DNA of 64,000 nt. Source: Rhodanobacter panaciterrae. Lineage in GTDB: Bacteria; Pseudomonadota; Gammaproteobacteria; Xanthomonadales; Rhodanobacteraceae. Of this stretch, positions 55,769-64,000 are shown piece by piece (the stretch's first letter is position 1; every line of letters begins with the position of its first letter). The translations under genes were made by a program, and so were the position numbers. The notes under the pieces are model-generated. The model did not search any database. It saw only the letters and a list, made by a program, of their open reading frames with translations, and had not been told where the DNA came from. The stretch lies in contig NZ_BMXT01000001.1 in the NCBI RefSeq assembly GCF_014651895.1, forward strand, positions 310,001-374,000. The letters are read 5' to 3'.

Positions 55769-57133
55769 TCAGCGGGTCACGGCGCGTTCGATGCCAGCGA
55801 TCGCGGTGTCGACCAGCAGATCGATTTCCGCTGCGGTGACCACGTAAGGCGGCATGAAATACACCACGTTGCCGAGCGGACGCAGCAGCACGCCGTGCTG
55901 CAGGCCATGCAGGTACACGCGCAGGCCGCGTCGTTCGTCTGCCGGAAACGGGCGCCGGCTGGCCTTGTCGGCAACCAGCTCGATCGCCGCGATCATGCCG
56001 GTCTGGCGCACGTCGGCCACGTGCGGATGGTCACGCAGTGGTTCCAGACGTCGAGCCAGATGCAGGGCCAGCTGGCGATTGCGTTCCAGTACCGGCTCGT
56101 CGCGAAAGATCGCCAGCGTCTCCAGCGCCACCCGGCAGGCCAGCGGATTGCCGGTGTAGCTGTGCGAATGCAGGAATGCCTTGCCGGCGCTGTATTCGGC
56201 GTAGAACGCTTCGTAGATGGTGGTGGTGGTGAGCACGGCCGACAACGGCAGGAAACCGCCGGTGAGACCTTTCGACAGGCACATGAAATCCGGCGTGATG
56301 TCGGCCTGCTCGCAGGCGAACAAGCTGCCGGTGCGGCCGAAGCCCACCGCGATCTCGTCGGCGATGAAGTGCACCGCGAACTCGTCGCACAGTGAGCGCA
56401 GGCCGGTCAGATAACTCGGGTGATACATGCGCATGCCACCGGCGCATTGCACCAGCGGTTCGACGATCACTGCGCAGGTTTCATGCGCATGACGTTCGAG
56501 CAGGGTGCGCAGTTCGCCCAGGCGACGTTTGGCTGTCTGTTCGGATGACTCGCCCGACTCGCCTTCATACGTGTCCGGCGATGGTGCCAGAAACGGCGTC
56601 AGCAACAGTGGCGCATACGTCTTGCGGTATAGCGCCACGTCGCTCACCGACAACGCGCCCAGCGTCTCGCCGTGATAGCTGCCGCTAAGTGCGATGAAGC
56701 GGGTCTTCTCGCCATGACCCTGGTTGAGCCAGTAATGGAAGCTCATTTTCAGCGCCACTTCGATCGCCGCCGAGCCGTTGTCGGCGTAGAACACGCGATC
56801 GAGTCCGGGCGGCGTGATGCGCACCAGCTCCTCGGCCAGCTCGATCGCCGGCGCATGGGTGAAGCCGGCAAAGATCACGTGTTCCAATGTGCGTGCTTGC
56901 TCGGCCAGCGCGGCAGCGATGCGCGGATTGGCGTGGCCGAACAGATTGGTCCACCACGAACTTATGCCATCCAGGTAGCGTCGACCGTCGGCGTCGACCA
57001 GCCAGGCGCCTTCGCCGCGCACGATCGGCACCATCGGTACGCTTTCGTGATCGTGCATCTGCGTGCAGGGATGCCACAGGTGTTTCAGGTCGCGTGTGGC
57101 GAGTGCGGCGTTGCTGCTTGCGGGGTTGCTCAT
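55769..57133 (-). CDS. bioA: Adenosylmethionine-8-amino-7-oxononanoate aminotransferase
   Basis: 454 aa class III aminotransferase making DAPA in biotin synthesis. Conserved HLWHPCTQMHDHE near the N-terminus, GSYHGETLGALSVSD, ADEIAVGFGRTGSLFACE, and the PLP Lys in SKGLTGGFLPL. Start MSNPASSNAALATRDLKHLW. Paired here with rsmE on one strand, 30 bp apart; no other bio gene is in the window. Confidence 0.94.
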   Translation of the reverse strand: MSNPASSNAALATRDLKHLWHPCTQMHDHESVPMVPIVRGEGAWLVDADGRRYLDGISSWWTNLFGHANPRIAAALAEQARTLEHVIFAGFTHAPAIELAEELVRITPPGLDRVFYADNGSAAIEVALKMSFHYWLNQGHGEKTRFIALSGSYHGETLGALSVSDVALYRKTYAPLLLTPFLAPSPDTYEGESGESSEQTAKRRLGELRTLLERHAHETCAVIVEPLVQCAGGMRMYHPSYLTGLRSLCDEFAVHFIADEIAVGFGRTGSLFACEQADITPDFMCLSKGLTGGFLPLSAVLTTTTIYEAFYAEYSAGKAFLHSHSYTGNPLACRVALETLAIFRDEPVLERNRQLALHLARRLEPLRDHPHVADVRQTGMIAAIELVADKASRRPFPADERRGLRVYLHGLQHGVLLRPLGNVVYFMPPYVVTAAEIDLLVDTAIAGIERAVTR

Positions 57134-57176
57134 CCGGCTATCATCGGCGTTGCGCGATGGACGCTCAAGTCCGCGC

Positions 57177-57986
57177 ATGAATCATCCCGGAAACCGCCGT
57201 TTGAAATACTTGCGAAAACACCTGATCGGTCTCGGCTTGGTGCTGCTGGCCGCGGCCTTGCTGCTGTGGTTTCTGCCGGCGCGCTGGGTGATGCCGTGGC
57301 TGCAGCCGCGACTGCATGGGCTGCGTTTGCAGCAGGTGCAGGGTCTGCTGTGGGATGGTCGGGCGGGCCAGGTCGTGGCCGCCGATGGGCGTGTGCTGGG
57401 GCAGCTGCAATGGCGGTTGTCGCGAGGTGCGTTGCTGGGAAAGCTGCAGCTGTACCTGCATTTCGATGGGCCGCAACTCGCCTTCTCGGGCGCAATGCAA
57501 CGACTACCCGACAATCAGGTCGCGTGGGGTGAAGTGAAACTGCGGGCTGAGCTGGCTGCGCTGGATCCCTACGTGAAGTCGCCGCTGGGGCAGCCCCGAG
57601 GCGAACTGCAGCTGACGATCGATCACGCGTTGCTGCAAGGCGGTTGGCCGCTGGAACTGCAGGCGCAGGCGCACTGGCAGCATGCGGTCATGCACACGCG
57701 CAGCGGCGACGTGGCGCTCGGCGAGTTGCAGTGGCAGGCGCAAGCGCAGAGCGGCGTGATTCAGGCGCAAGTACAAGACGACGGAAACGGACCGTTGCAA
57801 GTGAGCGGCCAGTTGCAGCTGAGCCCGCTCGGCTGGCGACTGGACGCGACGCTGCGTCCCCGACAGACTGATCCGGCACTACGCCGCTGGCTGGCAGGTT
57901 TGGGAACATCGGCTGCCGATGGCAGCGTGCATATCCAGCGTAGCGGTGGGCTGGCCGGCACCTTGCCGGCGCCACCATCGAAATGA
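57177..57986 (+). CDS. Type II secretion system protein N (GspN), orphan
   Basis: 269 aa. One N-terminal membrane segment (about 14-36) followed by a periplasmic part with GLRLQQVQGLLWDGRAGQV and repeated beta-strands, as in GspN/XpsN. No other gsp/xps gene lies in the window. Divergent from bioA by 43 bp. ATG 57177 is chosen at the membrane anchor. Confidence 0.82.
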   Translation: MNHPGNRRLKYLRKHLIGLGLVLLAAALLLWFLPARWVMPWLQPRLHGLRLQQVQGLLWDGRAGQVVAADGRVLGQLQWRLSRGALLGKLQLYLHFDGPQLAFSGAMQRLPDNQVAWGEVKLRAELAALDPYVKSPLGQPRGELQLTIDHALLQGGWPLELQAQAHWQHAVMHTRSGDVALGELQWQAQAQSGVIQAQVQDDGNGPLQVSGQLQLSPLGWRLDATLRPRQTDPALRRWLAGLGTSAADGSVHIQRSGGLAGTLPAPPSK

Positions 57987-58001
57987 GGACGCGAGACCAG
58001 C

Positions 58002-58778
58002 ATGAATCCTGATATCACCGCAGCAGCCCTGACCGCTGCACGTGAAGCCGCCGCCGCCGCCGCCGAGGTAATCCGGCATTACTGGCGACGCGGCGTCGAG
58101 GTGGAGCTGAAATCCGACGCGACCCCAGTGACCATCGCCGACCGCGAGGCCGAGCAGGCGATCCGGAAAATCCTGCAGGCCTCCTTGCCGCAGGCGTCCA
58201 TCTACGGCGAGGAATTCGGTCTGCAGGGCGAGCGCGGCGGTCTGCTGTGGCTGGTCGATCCGCTCGATGGCACCAAGAGTTTCGTGCGGCGCACGCCGTT
58301 CTTCTCGACCCAGATTGCGCTGATGGATGGCGATGAATTGGTGCTCGGCGTGTCCAGTGCGCCGATCTACGGCGAGACGATGTGGGCCACCAGCGGCAAC
58401 GGTGCATGGCTCGATGGCGAACGCGTGCAGGTGGCTGCGACCAGCACCATCGGCGAGACCTCGATCTCGATCGGCAACGTCAAGACGCTCACCGCCGATG
58501 CACGTTGGGACGCGCTGGGCGCGCTGATCCGCGACAGCAACCGCATCCGCGGTTACGGCGATTTCTGCCATTACCACCTGCTGGCATGCGGCAGCCTGGA
58601 TCTGGTGATCGAGTCGGACGTGAATATCCTCGACATCGCCGCACTGGCCGTGATCGTGCGCGAAGCCGGCGGCATGTTCACTGACCTCGACGGCGCGCCG
58701 TTGACGCTGGATACGTATAGTGTGCTGGCCGGCACGCCGGCGATCCACGCGCAGGCGCTGCAGCGCCTGCGGCGCTGA
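58002..58778 (+). CDS. hisN: Inositol monophosphatase family phosphatase, probable histidinol-phosphatase
   Basis: 258 aa. Metal-binding motifs WLVDPLDGTKSFVR (D-x-x-D-G-T) and the C-terminal DVNILDIAALAVIVREAGG (x-D-x-x…), plus GEEFG. The extra DVNILDIAA pattern is shared with HisN-type phosphatases, but IMPase or nucleotidase activity is possible. It starts 15 bp after gspN. Confidence 0.82.
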   Translation: MNPDITAAALTAAREAAAAAAEVIRHYWRRGVEVELKSDATPVTIADREAEQAIRKILQASLPQASIYGEEFGLQGERGGLLWLVDPLDGTKSFVRRTPFFSTQIALMDGDELVLGVSSAPIYGETMWATSGNGAWLDGERVQVAATSTIGETSISIGNVKTLTADARWDALGALIRDSNRIRGYGDFCHYHLLACGSLDLVIESDVNILDIAALAVIVREAGGMFTDLDGAPLTLDTYSVLAGTPAIHAQALQRLRR

Positions 58779-58788
58779 GCGACGCGCC

Positions 58789-58952
58789 AGGAGCTTGGGC
58801 GGCAGAAACTGTCCGGGCTGCAAAGCCGCCTGCTTGGTCCATTTTCTCGCCGTTTCTTGCCCCATAGAACCACTATGGGGCGGCGACCCATCGAAAAACT
58901 GTCCCGACGCAGCCAGCTTTTCGCCTCGAACATTTCTGCCGCCCAAGCTCCT
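58789..58952. mobile_element. 164-bp element with perfect 20-bp inverted ends (MITE-like or structured repeat)
   Basis: Ends AGGAGCTTGGGCGGCAGAAA (58789-58808) and its exact complement (58933-58952). Central hairpin CCCCATAG-AACCA-CTATGGGG at 58860-58880, with partial pairing of the rest. No obvious target duplication and no transposase. Fills the space between hisN-like and nudE. Confidence 0.65.
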
Positions 58953-58963
58953 AGAATGCGCGG

Positions 58964-59521
58964 ATGCCAAAGTTACCGATCATCCATGCGACGCGCGACG
59001 TCAGCGACAGCCGCTTCCTGCAGGTCGAACAGGTCGATCTGGAGTTTTCCAACGGCGTGCGGCGCACCTACGAACGGCTGAAAGGCAGCGGCCTGGGCGC
59101 CGTGATCATCGTGCCGATGCTGGACGATGACACCGTGCTGCTGGTGCGCGAATACGGCGGCGGCGTGGGGCGTTACGAACTGGGTCTGCCGAAGGGCCGG
59201 CTGGATCAGGACGAGACCGCCGAGCAGGGCGCCGAGCGCGAACTGAAGGAAGAGATCGGCTACGGTGCGCACAAGCTGAAGATCCTGCACAACCTGTCGC
59301 TGTCGCCGTCGTACATGACGCACATGGCGCACGTGGTGCTGGCGCAGGATCTGTATCCCGAGCGGCTGGAAGGCGATGAGCCGGAAGAGCTCGAGGTAGT
59401 GCCGTGGAAGATGTCCGAACTGCACACCCTGCTCGGTCGTGATGACGTGACCGAAGGGCGCTCGATCGCTGCGCTGTTCATGGCCCGCGAATACCTCGCC
59501 GGGCGTTTTCAGCGCACATGA
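58964..59521 (+). CDS. nudE: ADP-compound hydrolase NudE (Nudix)
   Basis: 185 aa. Complete Nudix box G-x5-E-x7-REUxEExGU in GLPKGRLDQDETAEQGAERE…LKEEIGYGA. The N-terminus PKLPIIHATRDVSDSRFLQVE fits NudE, which cleaves ADP-ribose, AppA-type and NADH compounds. The cysQ start overlaps its stop (ATGA). Confidence 0.93.
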   Translation: MPKLPIIHATRDVSDSRFLQVEQVDLEFSNGVRRTYERLKGSGLGAVIIVPMLDDDTVLLVREYGGGVGRYELGLPKGRLDQDETAEQGAERELKEEIGYGAHKLKILHNLSLSPSYMTHMAHVVLAQDLYPERLEGDEPEELEVVPWKMSELHTLLGRDDVTEGRSIAALFMAREYLAGRFQRT

Positions 59522-60330
59522 GTACCGTCCCCGACTTTGCCCAACAGATTGGTGAGATCGCACGTGCCGCCGGCGCGGCGATTCTGTCGATTTACCACAG
59601 TGACTTCGCGGTGCAGACCAAGGCCGATGAGTCGCCGCTGACCGCCGCCGATCTGGCCGCCCAGCAGGTGATTCTGGCCGGCCTGAGCAGCCTCGATCCG
59701 TTGCTGCCGATCTTGTCGGAAGAGGCGAAGGCATTGCCGTGGTCCGAGCGCCAGCACTGGTCGCGCTACTGGCTGGTCGATCCGCTCGACGGCACCCGCG
59801 AGTTCGTCAAACGCAATGGCGAATTCACCGTCAATATCGCACTGATCGATGAGCGCCAGCCCGTGCTCGGCGTGGTGCTGGCGCCGGTGACCGGGGAGCT
59901 CTACATCGCCGCCCGCGGCCAGGGCGCCTGGTTGCAGACGCAGGCCGATGGCGACTGGCAGCGCCTGCGCACCCGTCCGCTGGGACAGTCGCCGCTGGTG
60001 GCGGGCAGCCGCTCGCATGGCGGTTCGCAGAGCAGCTTGCTGCAGCAGTTGATCGGCAGCGATTTCGAACTGGTACCGCTCGGCTCGTCGTTGAAATTCT
60101 GTTTGATCGCACGCGGTGCGGCGGACGTCTATCTACGCCTTGGCCTCACCAGCGAATGGGACACCGCCGCCGCGCAATGCGTGCTGGACGAGGCCGGTGG
60201 TGCCGTGCTGGATCTGTCCGGCCAGCCGTTCCGCTACAACCGTGGCGAGTCGCTGCTGAATCCCGAATTCATCGCCGTCGGCGATATGGCGGTCGATTGG
60301 TCGGCACGGTTGCAGGCGGCGCAGCGCTGA
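59518..60330 (+). CDS. cysQ: 3'(2'),5'-bisphosphate nucleotidase CysQ
   Basis: 270 aa IMPase-fold enzyme that recycles PAP/PAPS. Motifs: SPLTAADLAAQQVI, SEEAKALPWSERQHW, RYWLVDPLDGTREFVKRNGEFTVNIALI, and C-terminal SEWDTAAAQCVLDEAGG. nudE-cysQ coupling is typical of Gammaproteobacteria. Confidence 0.95.
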   Translation: MSTVPDFAQQIGEIARAAGAAILSIYHSDFAVQTKADESPLTAADLAAQQVILAGLSSLDPLLPILSEEAKALPWSERQHWSRYWLVDPLDGTREFVKRNGEFTVNIALIDERQPVLGVVLAPVTGELYIAARGQGAWLQTQADGDWQRLRTRPLGQSPLVAGSRSHGGSQSSLLQQLIGSDFELVPLGSSLKFCLIARGAADVYLRLGLTSEWDTAAAQCVLDEAGGAVLDLSGQPFRYNRGESLLNPEFIAVGDMAVDWSARLQAAQR

Positions 60331-60370
60331 TTTCGATGGAGTGTGTCGCGAGAGTGGCCCCTCATCCCTG

Positions 60371-60420
60371 CCTTCTCACCCGCAAGGGGACTCCCCAAGG
60401 GTCGCCCGAGGGGGAGAAGG
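60371..60420. repeat. REP-like palindrome
   Basis: Outer arms CCTTCTCACCC / GGG(G)GAGAAGG with inner GGGGA-CTCCCC and AAGGGTCGCCC segments. Intergenic between cysQ and mazG; a different REP class from the elements at 4581 and 7251. Confidence 0.7.
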
Positions 60421-60450
60421 TGTCGCGGTACTGATGGAGTTTTTCGCGGT

Positions 60451-61263
60451 ATGAATGATTCACCCCGATACAGCCTCGACGACCTGCTTGCGATCATGGC
60501 GCGCCTGCGCGATCCCGAGCGGGGTTGCCCGTGGGACGTGCAGCAGGATTTCGCGTCGATCGCGGCCTACACGATCGAGGAGGCCTATGAAGTGGCCGAC
60601 GCGATCGACCGTCGCGATTGGTCCGATCTGCGCGATGAACTGGGGGACCTGCTGCTGCAGGTGGTGTTCCATGCACAGATGGCGCAGGAGCAGGGGCTGT
60701 TTGATTTCGCCGATGTCGCCCATGCGATCAGCGCGAAGATGCAGCGCCGTCACCCACATGTGTTCGGCGACGTCCGTTATGCGGATCTCGACGAGCAGAA
60801 GCGTGCGTGGGAAGACATCAAGACGGCCGAACGCGCAGGCAAGGGTGAGTCCGCCGACGATAGCGCGCTGGACGGCATCTCGGCCGGTCTGCCGGAATGG
60901 AAGCGCGCGCTGAAACTGCAGCAGCGTGCGGCCAGCACCGGTTTCGAATGGACCGATCCGCAGCCGGTGCTGGCCAAGCTGGTCGAGGAAGTGGAGGAGG
61001 TGCGCGCCGAGTTCGCCAACGGTGCCGATCCGGCGCGACTGCAGGACGAGATCGGCGACGTGCTGTTCGTGACGGCGAATCTGGCACGCCATGCGGGCGT
61101 CGATTTTTCGCAGGCGCTGCGGCATGCGAATGCGAAGTTCGAACGACGCTTCCGGCAGATGGAGCAACTGGCCGCAGCCGAGGGCGTTGCGTTCGGTGAA
61201 CGCACGCTCGCCGAGCAGGAGCAGCTGTGGCAGCGCGCCAAGGCGTTCGAGCGCAAACCCTGA
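60451..61263 (+). CDS. mazG: Nucleoside triphosphate pyrophosphohydrolase MazG
   Basis: 270 aa, two MazG domains: first with YTIEEAYEVADAI and DELGDLLLQVVFHA, second with VEEVEEVRAEF and DEIGDVLFVTANLARH. Metal sites EExxE…ExxD are intact in both. Start MNDSPRYSLDDLLAIM; the frame is open further up through the REP element. Degrades NTPs and may lower ppGpp. Confidence 0.94.
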   Translation: MNDSPRYSLDDLLAIMARLRDPERGCPWDVQQDFASIAAYTIEEAYEVADAIDRRDWSDLRDELGDLLLQVVFHAQMAQEQGLFDFADVAHAISAKMQRRHPHVFGDVRYADLDEQKRAWEDIKTAERAGKGESADDSALDGISAGLPEWKRALKLQQRAASTGFEWTDPQPVLAKLVEEVEEVRAEFANGADPARLQDEIGDVLFVTANLARHAGVDFSQALRHANAKFERRFRQMEQLAAAEGVAFGERTLAEQEQLWQRAKAFERKP

Positions 61264-61265
61264 GG

Positions 61266-61293
61266 CTGCGCGATGGTCGTGACCATCGCGCAG
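61266..61293. terminator. Perfect 13-bp-arm palindrome after mazG
   Basis: CTGCGCGATGGTC-GT-GACCATCGCGCAG, directly after the mazG stop and before the end of the converging gene. No T-run. Confidence 0.5.
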
Positions 61294-61312
61294 GCCGGAG
61301 CACTAAGAGCGA

Positions 61313-61837
61313 TTACTTACCTGCTGGCGGCTGTGCGGCGCGCATCGCGTCGTCGCCGTGGTGCTGCTGCCAGGCGGCACGCATCTGCTCCCGCTCGGCG
61401 CGCATCTTCGCCTCGTTGGCAAGGCTTTCGTCCAGCCCCTTGCGCAGCGTGGCAATCGCCTGATCCAGATTCGTCGGCCGCGCCTGCAGGCGGGCCAGAT
61501 GCTGATAGACGTAATCGCGTACGCGCGGATCCTGCGATTTGGCCAGCACGTCGTTGTACAGCGCGGCCAGCTCCTTGCTGCGACCGGCCTGCATGTACAG
61601 CCGCTCCAGCCCTCGCAGGTCGCCGATCACGCCACCACGCTGGCCATCGAAGCCGCGCTGGCGCATGTCATGGCCGTGGTCGCCATCACGCCGTGTGGCT
61701 GCGTGCATGTCCTTGCCATGGGCCGCATGGGCTGAGGCAGGGGGTGTCGGCGGAGGTGCGTCCTGAGCCATCACGAACGCGGTCGATCCGACCATCAGCA
61801 CGGCCAGTGCGGAAGCGAGCAGGGTCTTGCGATGCAT
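61313..61837 (-). CDS. Exported Ala/His-rich protein of unknown function
   Basis: 174 aa. Signal peptide RKTLLASALAVLMVGSTAFVMAQ, then a Pro/His/Asp-rich segment (about 25-65) and a helical C-terminal half (LRGLERLYMQAGRSKELAALYNDVLAKSQDPRVRDYV…) resembling TPR-like or CpxP-type helical periplasmic proteins. No firm family. The DUF4097 gene is divergent 138 bp away. Confidence 0.75.
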   Translation of the reverse strand: MHRKTLLASALAVLMVGSTAFVMAQDAPPPTPPASAHAAHGKDMHAATRRDGDHGHDMRQRGFDGQRGGVIGDLRGLERLYMQAGRSKELAALYNDVLAKSQDPRVRDYVYQHLARLQARPTNLDQAIATLRKGLDESLANEAKMRAEREQMRAAWQQHHGDDAMRAAQPPAGK

Positions 61838-61975
61838 GGTAAATATCCTGGGTAGGTAGACAGAAAACGTTTCCGGCGCCGACGCGTTGACTTGTGCGAC
61901 GCTGTGCGCATGAGCTTGCAACCCTTTTGCCGCCAGCGGCATCTCAAGCCTGTCGATAACCCGAGGAGAGTCACC

Positions 61976-62755
61976 ATGCGCCGTCTTTTCACCGCCGCCC
62001 TGTTGCTTGCGCCGTTCGCTACCTTCGCCGCCACCCCGTGCAAGTACGAGGCGCCGCGCAACCTCCAGCTCGATCTGGCTGGCGTGCGGGCCGTGCAGAT
62101 CGAGGTGCACAGCCACGACCTGCATCTGACCGGCAGTGACAACGCCCGGGGGCTCACCCTCACCGGCCGTGCCTGCGCCTCGGACAAGGCGGCACTGGAC
62201 GGTCTGCAGGTCACTCAGCGACGTCAGGGCGACCAGCTGCTGCTCGACATCGGCGGTGACAATCACTTCTCGCTGAGCTTGTTCGGCAACTCCTACGCGA
62301 ATCTCGAAGTCACCGTGCAGCTGCCGGCGAACTTGCCGGTGACCTTGAGTGTGGGCTCCGGCGACGCCGAGGTCAGTGGTGTGCAGCAGCTGCAAAGCAA
62401 CGTCGGCTCGGGTGACCTGCATGTGCGCCAGGTGTCCGGCAAGTTCAGCACCAGCGTGGGTTCCGGTGATGTCGACGCGACCGATATCGGCAGCCTGGAA
62501 CTGGGCTCCGTCGGCTCCGGCGACTTCAAGGCCGATGGCATCAAGGGCGATGCCAGGGTTGGCAGCGTCGGCTCGGGCGACGTCACGTTGCGCAAGGTCG
62601 GTGGCAGTGTGCATGCCGATACGCTGGGTTCCGGCGATTTCACCGTGAGCGATGTGATCGGCGATTTCAGCCTCGGCGCCAAGGGCAGTGGCGACGTCAA
62701 TCATTCCGGGGTGAAGGGCAAGGTCAGTGTGCCGCATGACAACGATGACGATTGA
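61976..62755 (+). CDS. Exported DUF4097/DUF2807-type protein with GSGD repeats
   Basis: 259 aa. Signal peptide (about 1-18), then a beta-rich domain with seven GSGD motifs (VGSGDAEV, VGSGDLHV, VGSGDVDA, VGSGDFKA, VGSGDVTL, LGSGDFTV, KGSGDVNH), every 19-25 residues, as in right-handed beta-helix adhesin-like proteins. Acidic C-terminus HDNDDD. GAGGAGAG lies 7 nt before ATG. Function unknown. Confidence 0.85.
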   Translation: MRRLFTAALLLAPFATFAATPCKYEAPRNLQLDLAGVRAVQIEVHSHDLHLTGSDNARGLTLTGRACASDKAALDGLQVTQRRQGDQLLLDIGGDNHFSLSLFGNSYANLEVTVQLPANLPVTLSVGSGDAEVSGVQQLQSNVGSGDLHVRQVSGKFSTSVGSGDVDATDIGSLELGSVGSGDFKADGIKGDARVGSVGSGDVTLRKVGGSVHADTLGSGDFTVSDVIGDFSLGAKGSGDVNHSGVKGKVSVPHDNDDD

Positions 62756-62793
62756 TACGGATTACGCCGTGCGCGGGCAGGAGTCGCCGGATA

Positions 62794-63936
62794 TCAGCCC
62801 AGCCAGAGCCAGACCAGATACACCAGCGGTGCGCACACCAGCAGGAACGGAATCGACACCAGATGCAGCATGCGCAGGCCATGCGGCTGCTTGGCCAGGC
62901 GCAGCGCGATCAGGTTCGCCAGCGAGCCGATCGCCACGCCGAAACCGCCCACGTTCACCGCGACCGCCAGGGCGATCGCATCCGGTGTGCGGTCAAGCAG
63001 CAGCACCGTCGCCGGCACATTGCTGATCAGCTGCGAGGCGAGGATGCCGCTGGCATACAAGGTCAGCGGCCGGCTGAAGTCGAGTCGGTCCAGCGCATCG
63101 CGCACCAGCGACAGTTCGGCGAAGTGGCCCAGTCCCAGAAAGATCGCCGCGAACGTCAGCAGCAGCAGCCAGTCGATTCGCGCCAGGCTCGAACGCGCCA
63201 GCAACGCGAATAGCACCAGCAGCAGTACGGCACCCAGTGGAGCCTGGTGGTATTCCATCAACAGCACCATGCCGACCAAGGCGACTGTCGACCATGCGCC
63301 GAGCCGGTTCGACGTCACGTGGCCATCGATCTTGTCCGGAGTCAGTTCGATCCGGTCGCGCGGCAGCCACAGCCACGTGAATGTCGCCACCAGCGCGAAC
63401 ATCACGGCCGCCGTCGGCAGCATTGCCAGCACGAAATGCAGGAATGGCATCGACGAGTGCTGCCACAGCAGCAGGTTCTGCGGATTGCCGATCGGGCTCA
63501 AGGTGGACCCGGCATTCACCGCTAGCGCCTCCAGCACCACCATGCGCAACACCGGCAGGTTCGAGATGCCGCCGATCGCCAATGTCAGCGGCACGATCAG
63601 GAACAGGCTGACGTCGTTGGTCAGCACCATCGACAACAACGCCGTTGCGCTGACCAGTAGCAGGCCGAGACTGCGCAGCGAATGTGCCCGGGCCACCACC
63701 GCTACCGCCGCGTGCTGCACCAAGCCACTGTCGCGGATGCCCTGGATCGCGATCAGCAGGCCCATCAAGCCGGCCAGTGTCGGCAGCTGCAGCCAGTACT
63801 GATATTTCGCCAGCGGCTGTGGGTCGAGCAGGGCCAGCGCGATCGTCAGCGTGGCGAACAGCAGCAACAACCATTCGGCTTGCAGTTTCTGTATCCACGA
63901 CGATGACGCGCCAGATGACGGCTTTGCATCACCCAT
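62794..63936 (-). CDS. ArsB/NhaD-type (ion transporter superfamily) membrane transporter
   Basis: 380 aa, about ten hydrophobic segments in two halves. Conserved pore-like stretches VLTNDVSLFLIVPL, GSTLSPIGNPQNLLLW and QLISNVPATVLLL occur as in the citrate/arsenite/Na+ transporter clan (SLC13-like). Substrate cannot be read from sequence. Confidence 0.85.
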   Translation of the reverse strand: MGDAKPSSGASSSWIQKLQAEWLLLLFATLTIALALLDPQPLAKYQYWLQLPTLAGLMGLLIAIQGIRDSGLVQHAAVAVVARAHSLRSLGLLLVSATALLSMVLTNDVSLFLIVPLTLAIGGISNLPVLRMVVLEALAVNAGSTLSPIGNPQNLLLWQHSSMPFLHFVLAMLPTAAVMFALVATFTWLWLPRDRIELTPDKIDGHVTSNRLGAWSTVALVGMVLLMEYHQAPLGAVLLLVLFALLARSSLARIDWLLLLTFAAIFLGLGHFAELSLVRDALDRLDFSRPLTLYASGILASQLISNVPATVLLLDRTPDAIALAVAVNVGGFGVAIGSLANLIALRLAKQPHGLRMLHLVSIPFLLVCAPLVYLVWLWLG

Positions 63937-63962
63937 GCATCAGCATCCGGCCGACATGCGCA

Positions 63963-64000
63963 TCACCACTCGCTCAATCCTTCGATCTCGTAAAGCTTCT
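63963..64000 (-). CDS. Possible C-terminus of a gene cut by the window edge
   Basis: On the minus strand the last bases read KLYEIEGLSEW then stop TGA, a plausible protein end 26 bp before the transporter start. Too short to identify. Confidence 0.35.
   Translation of the reverse strand, partial: KLYEIEGLSEW

Overview
The window is high-GC gammaproteobacterial chromosome. Gene order and protein styles (a Xanthomonas-type H-NS-like protein with a C-terminal YRNP…W…G.G..P.W motif, a pilG-H-I-J-chpA-chpB-chpC cluster next to gshB-tonB-yqgE-ruvX-pyrB, a PilT/PilU pair next to proC-yggT) point to the Xanthomonadales, most likely Rhodanobacteraceae (Rhodanobacter/Dyella/Luteibacter type). I infer this from gene content; no database was searched. 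No rRNA, tRNA, CRISPR array, IS transposase or prophage was seen.

Layout. (1) 1-9918: eight consecutive FtsX/MacB-type ABC permease genes in four alternating class A (about 435 aa) / class B (about 405 aa) pairs. The first is cut by the window edge. Two near-identical paired palindromes (REP/BIME type) sit between pairs, exactly 2,670 bp apart. No ATPase or membrane-fusion protein is in the window. (2) 10007-12793: an NtrC-family sigma-54 response regulator and an NtrY-like histidine kinase, the likely control module of the array. (3) 12840-15521: qmcA-like SPFH protein, NfeD and a ThrE-type exporter. (4) 15614-33422: housekeeping genes (H-NS-like, proS, pssA, a candidate holD, rimI, valS, hemE, aroB, aroK, a D-glycerate kinase, pdxH, proC) mixed with small conserved unknowns. 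(5) 33786-36090: twitching ATPases pilT and pilU, followed by a perfect 56-bp palindrome. (6) 36161-42542 (minus): BON protein, a large lipoprotein, and the gshB-tonB-yqgE-ruvX-pyrB run. (7) 42906-54980: the Pil-Chp chemosensory operon. It has a strong sigma-54 promoter match upstream, no pilK methyltransferase, a ChpB methylesterase whose catalytic serine appears replaced by alanine, and a 2,067-aa ChpA carrying nine 15-residue Ala/Glu repeats. (8) 55004-64000: rsmE, bioA, an orphan gspN, hisN-like, nudE, cysQ, mazG, two exported unknowns and an ion-transporter-like membrane protein.

How the parts fit. Type IV pilus retraction (PilT/PilU) and its chemosensory control lie within one ancient synteny block shared with Pseudomonas (proC…pilTU…pyrB…gshB-pilG), but yggS, pyrR, the pyrC-like gene and pilK are absent from their usual slots. 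The strongest leads are the duplicated permease array with its sigma-54 two-component system, the apparent joint loss of pilK and of the ChpB active site, the sigma-54 promoter candidate before pilG, the holD candidate before rimI, and a 164-bp inverted-repeat element between hisN-like and nudE.
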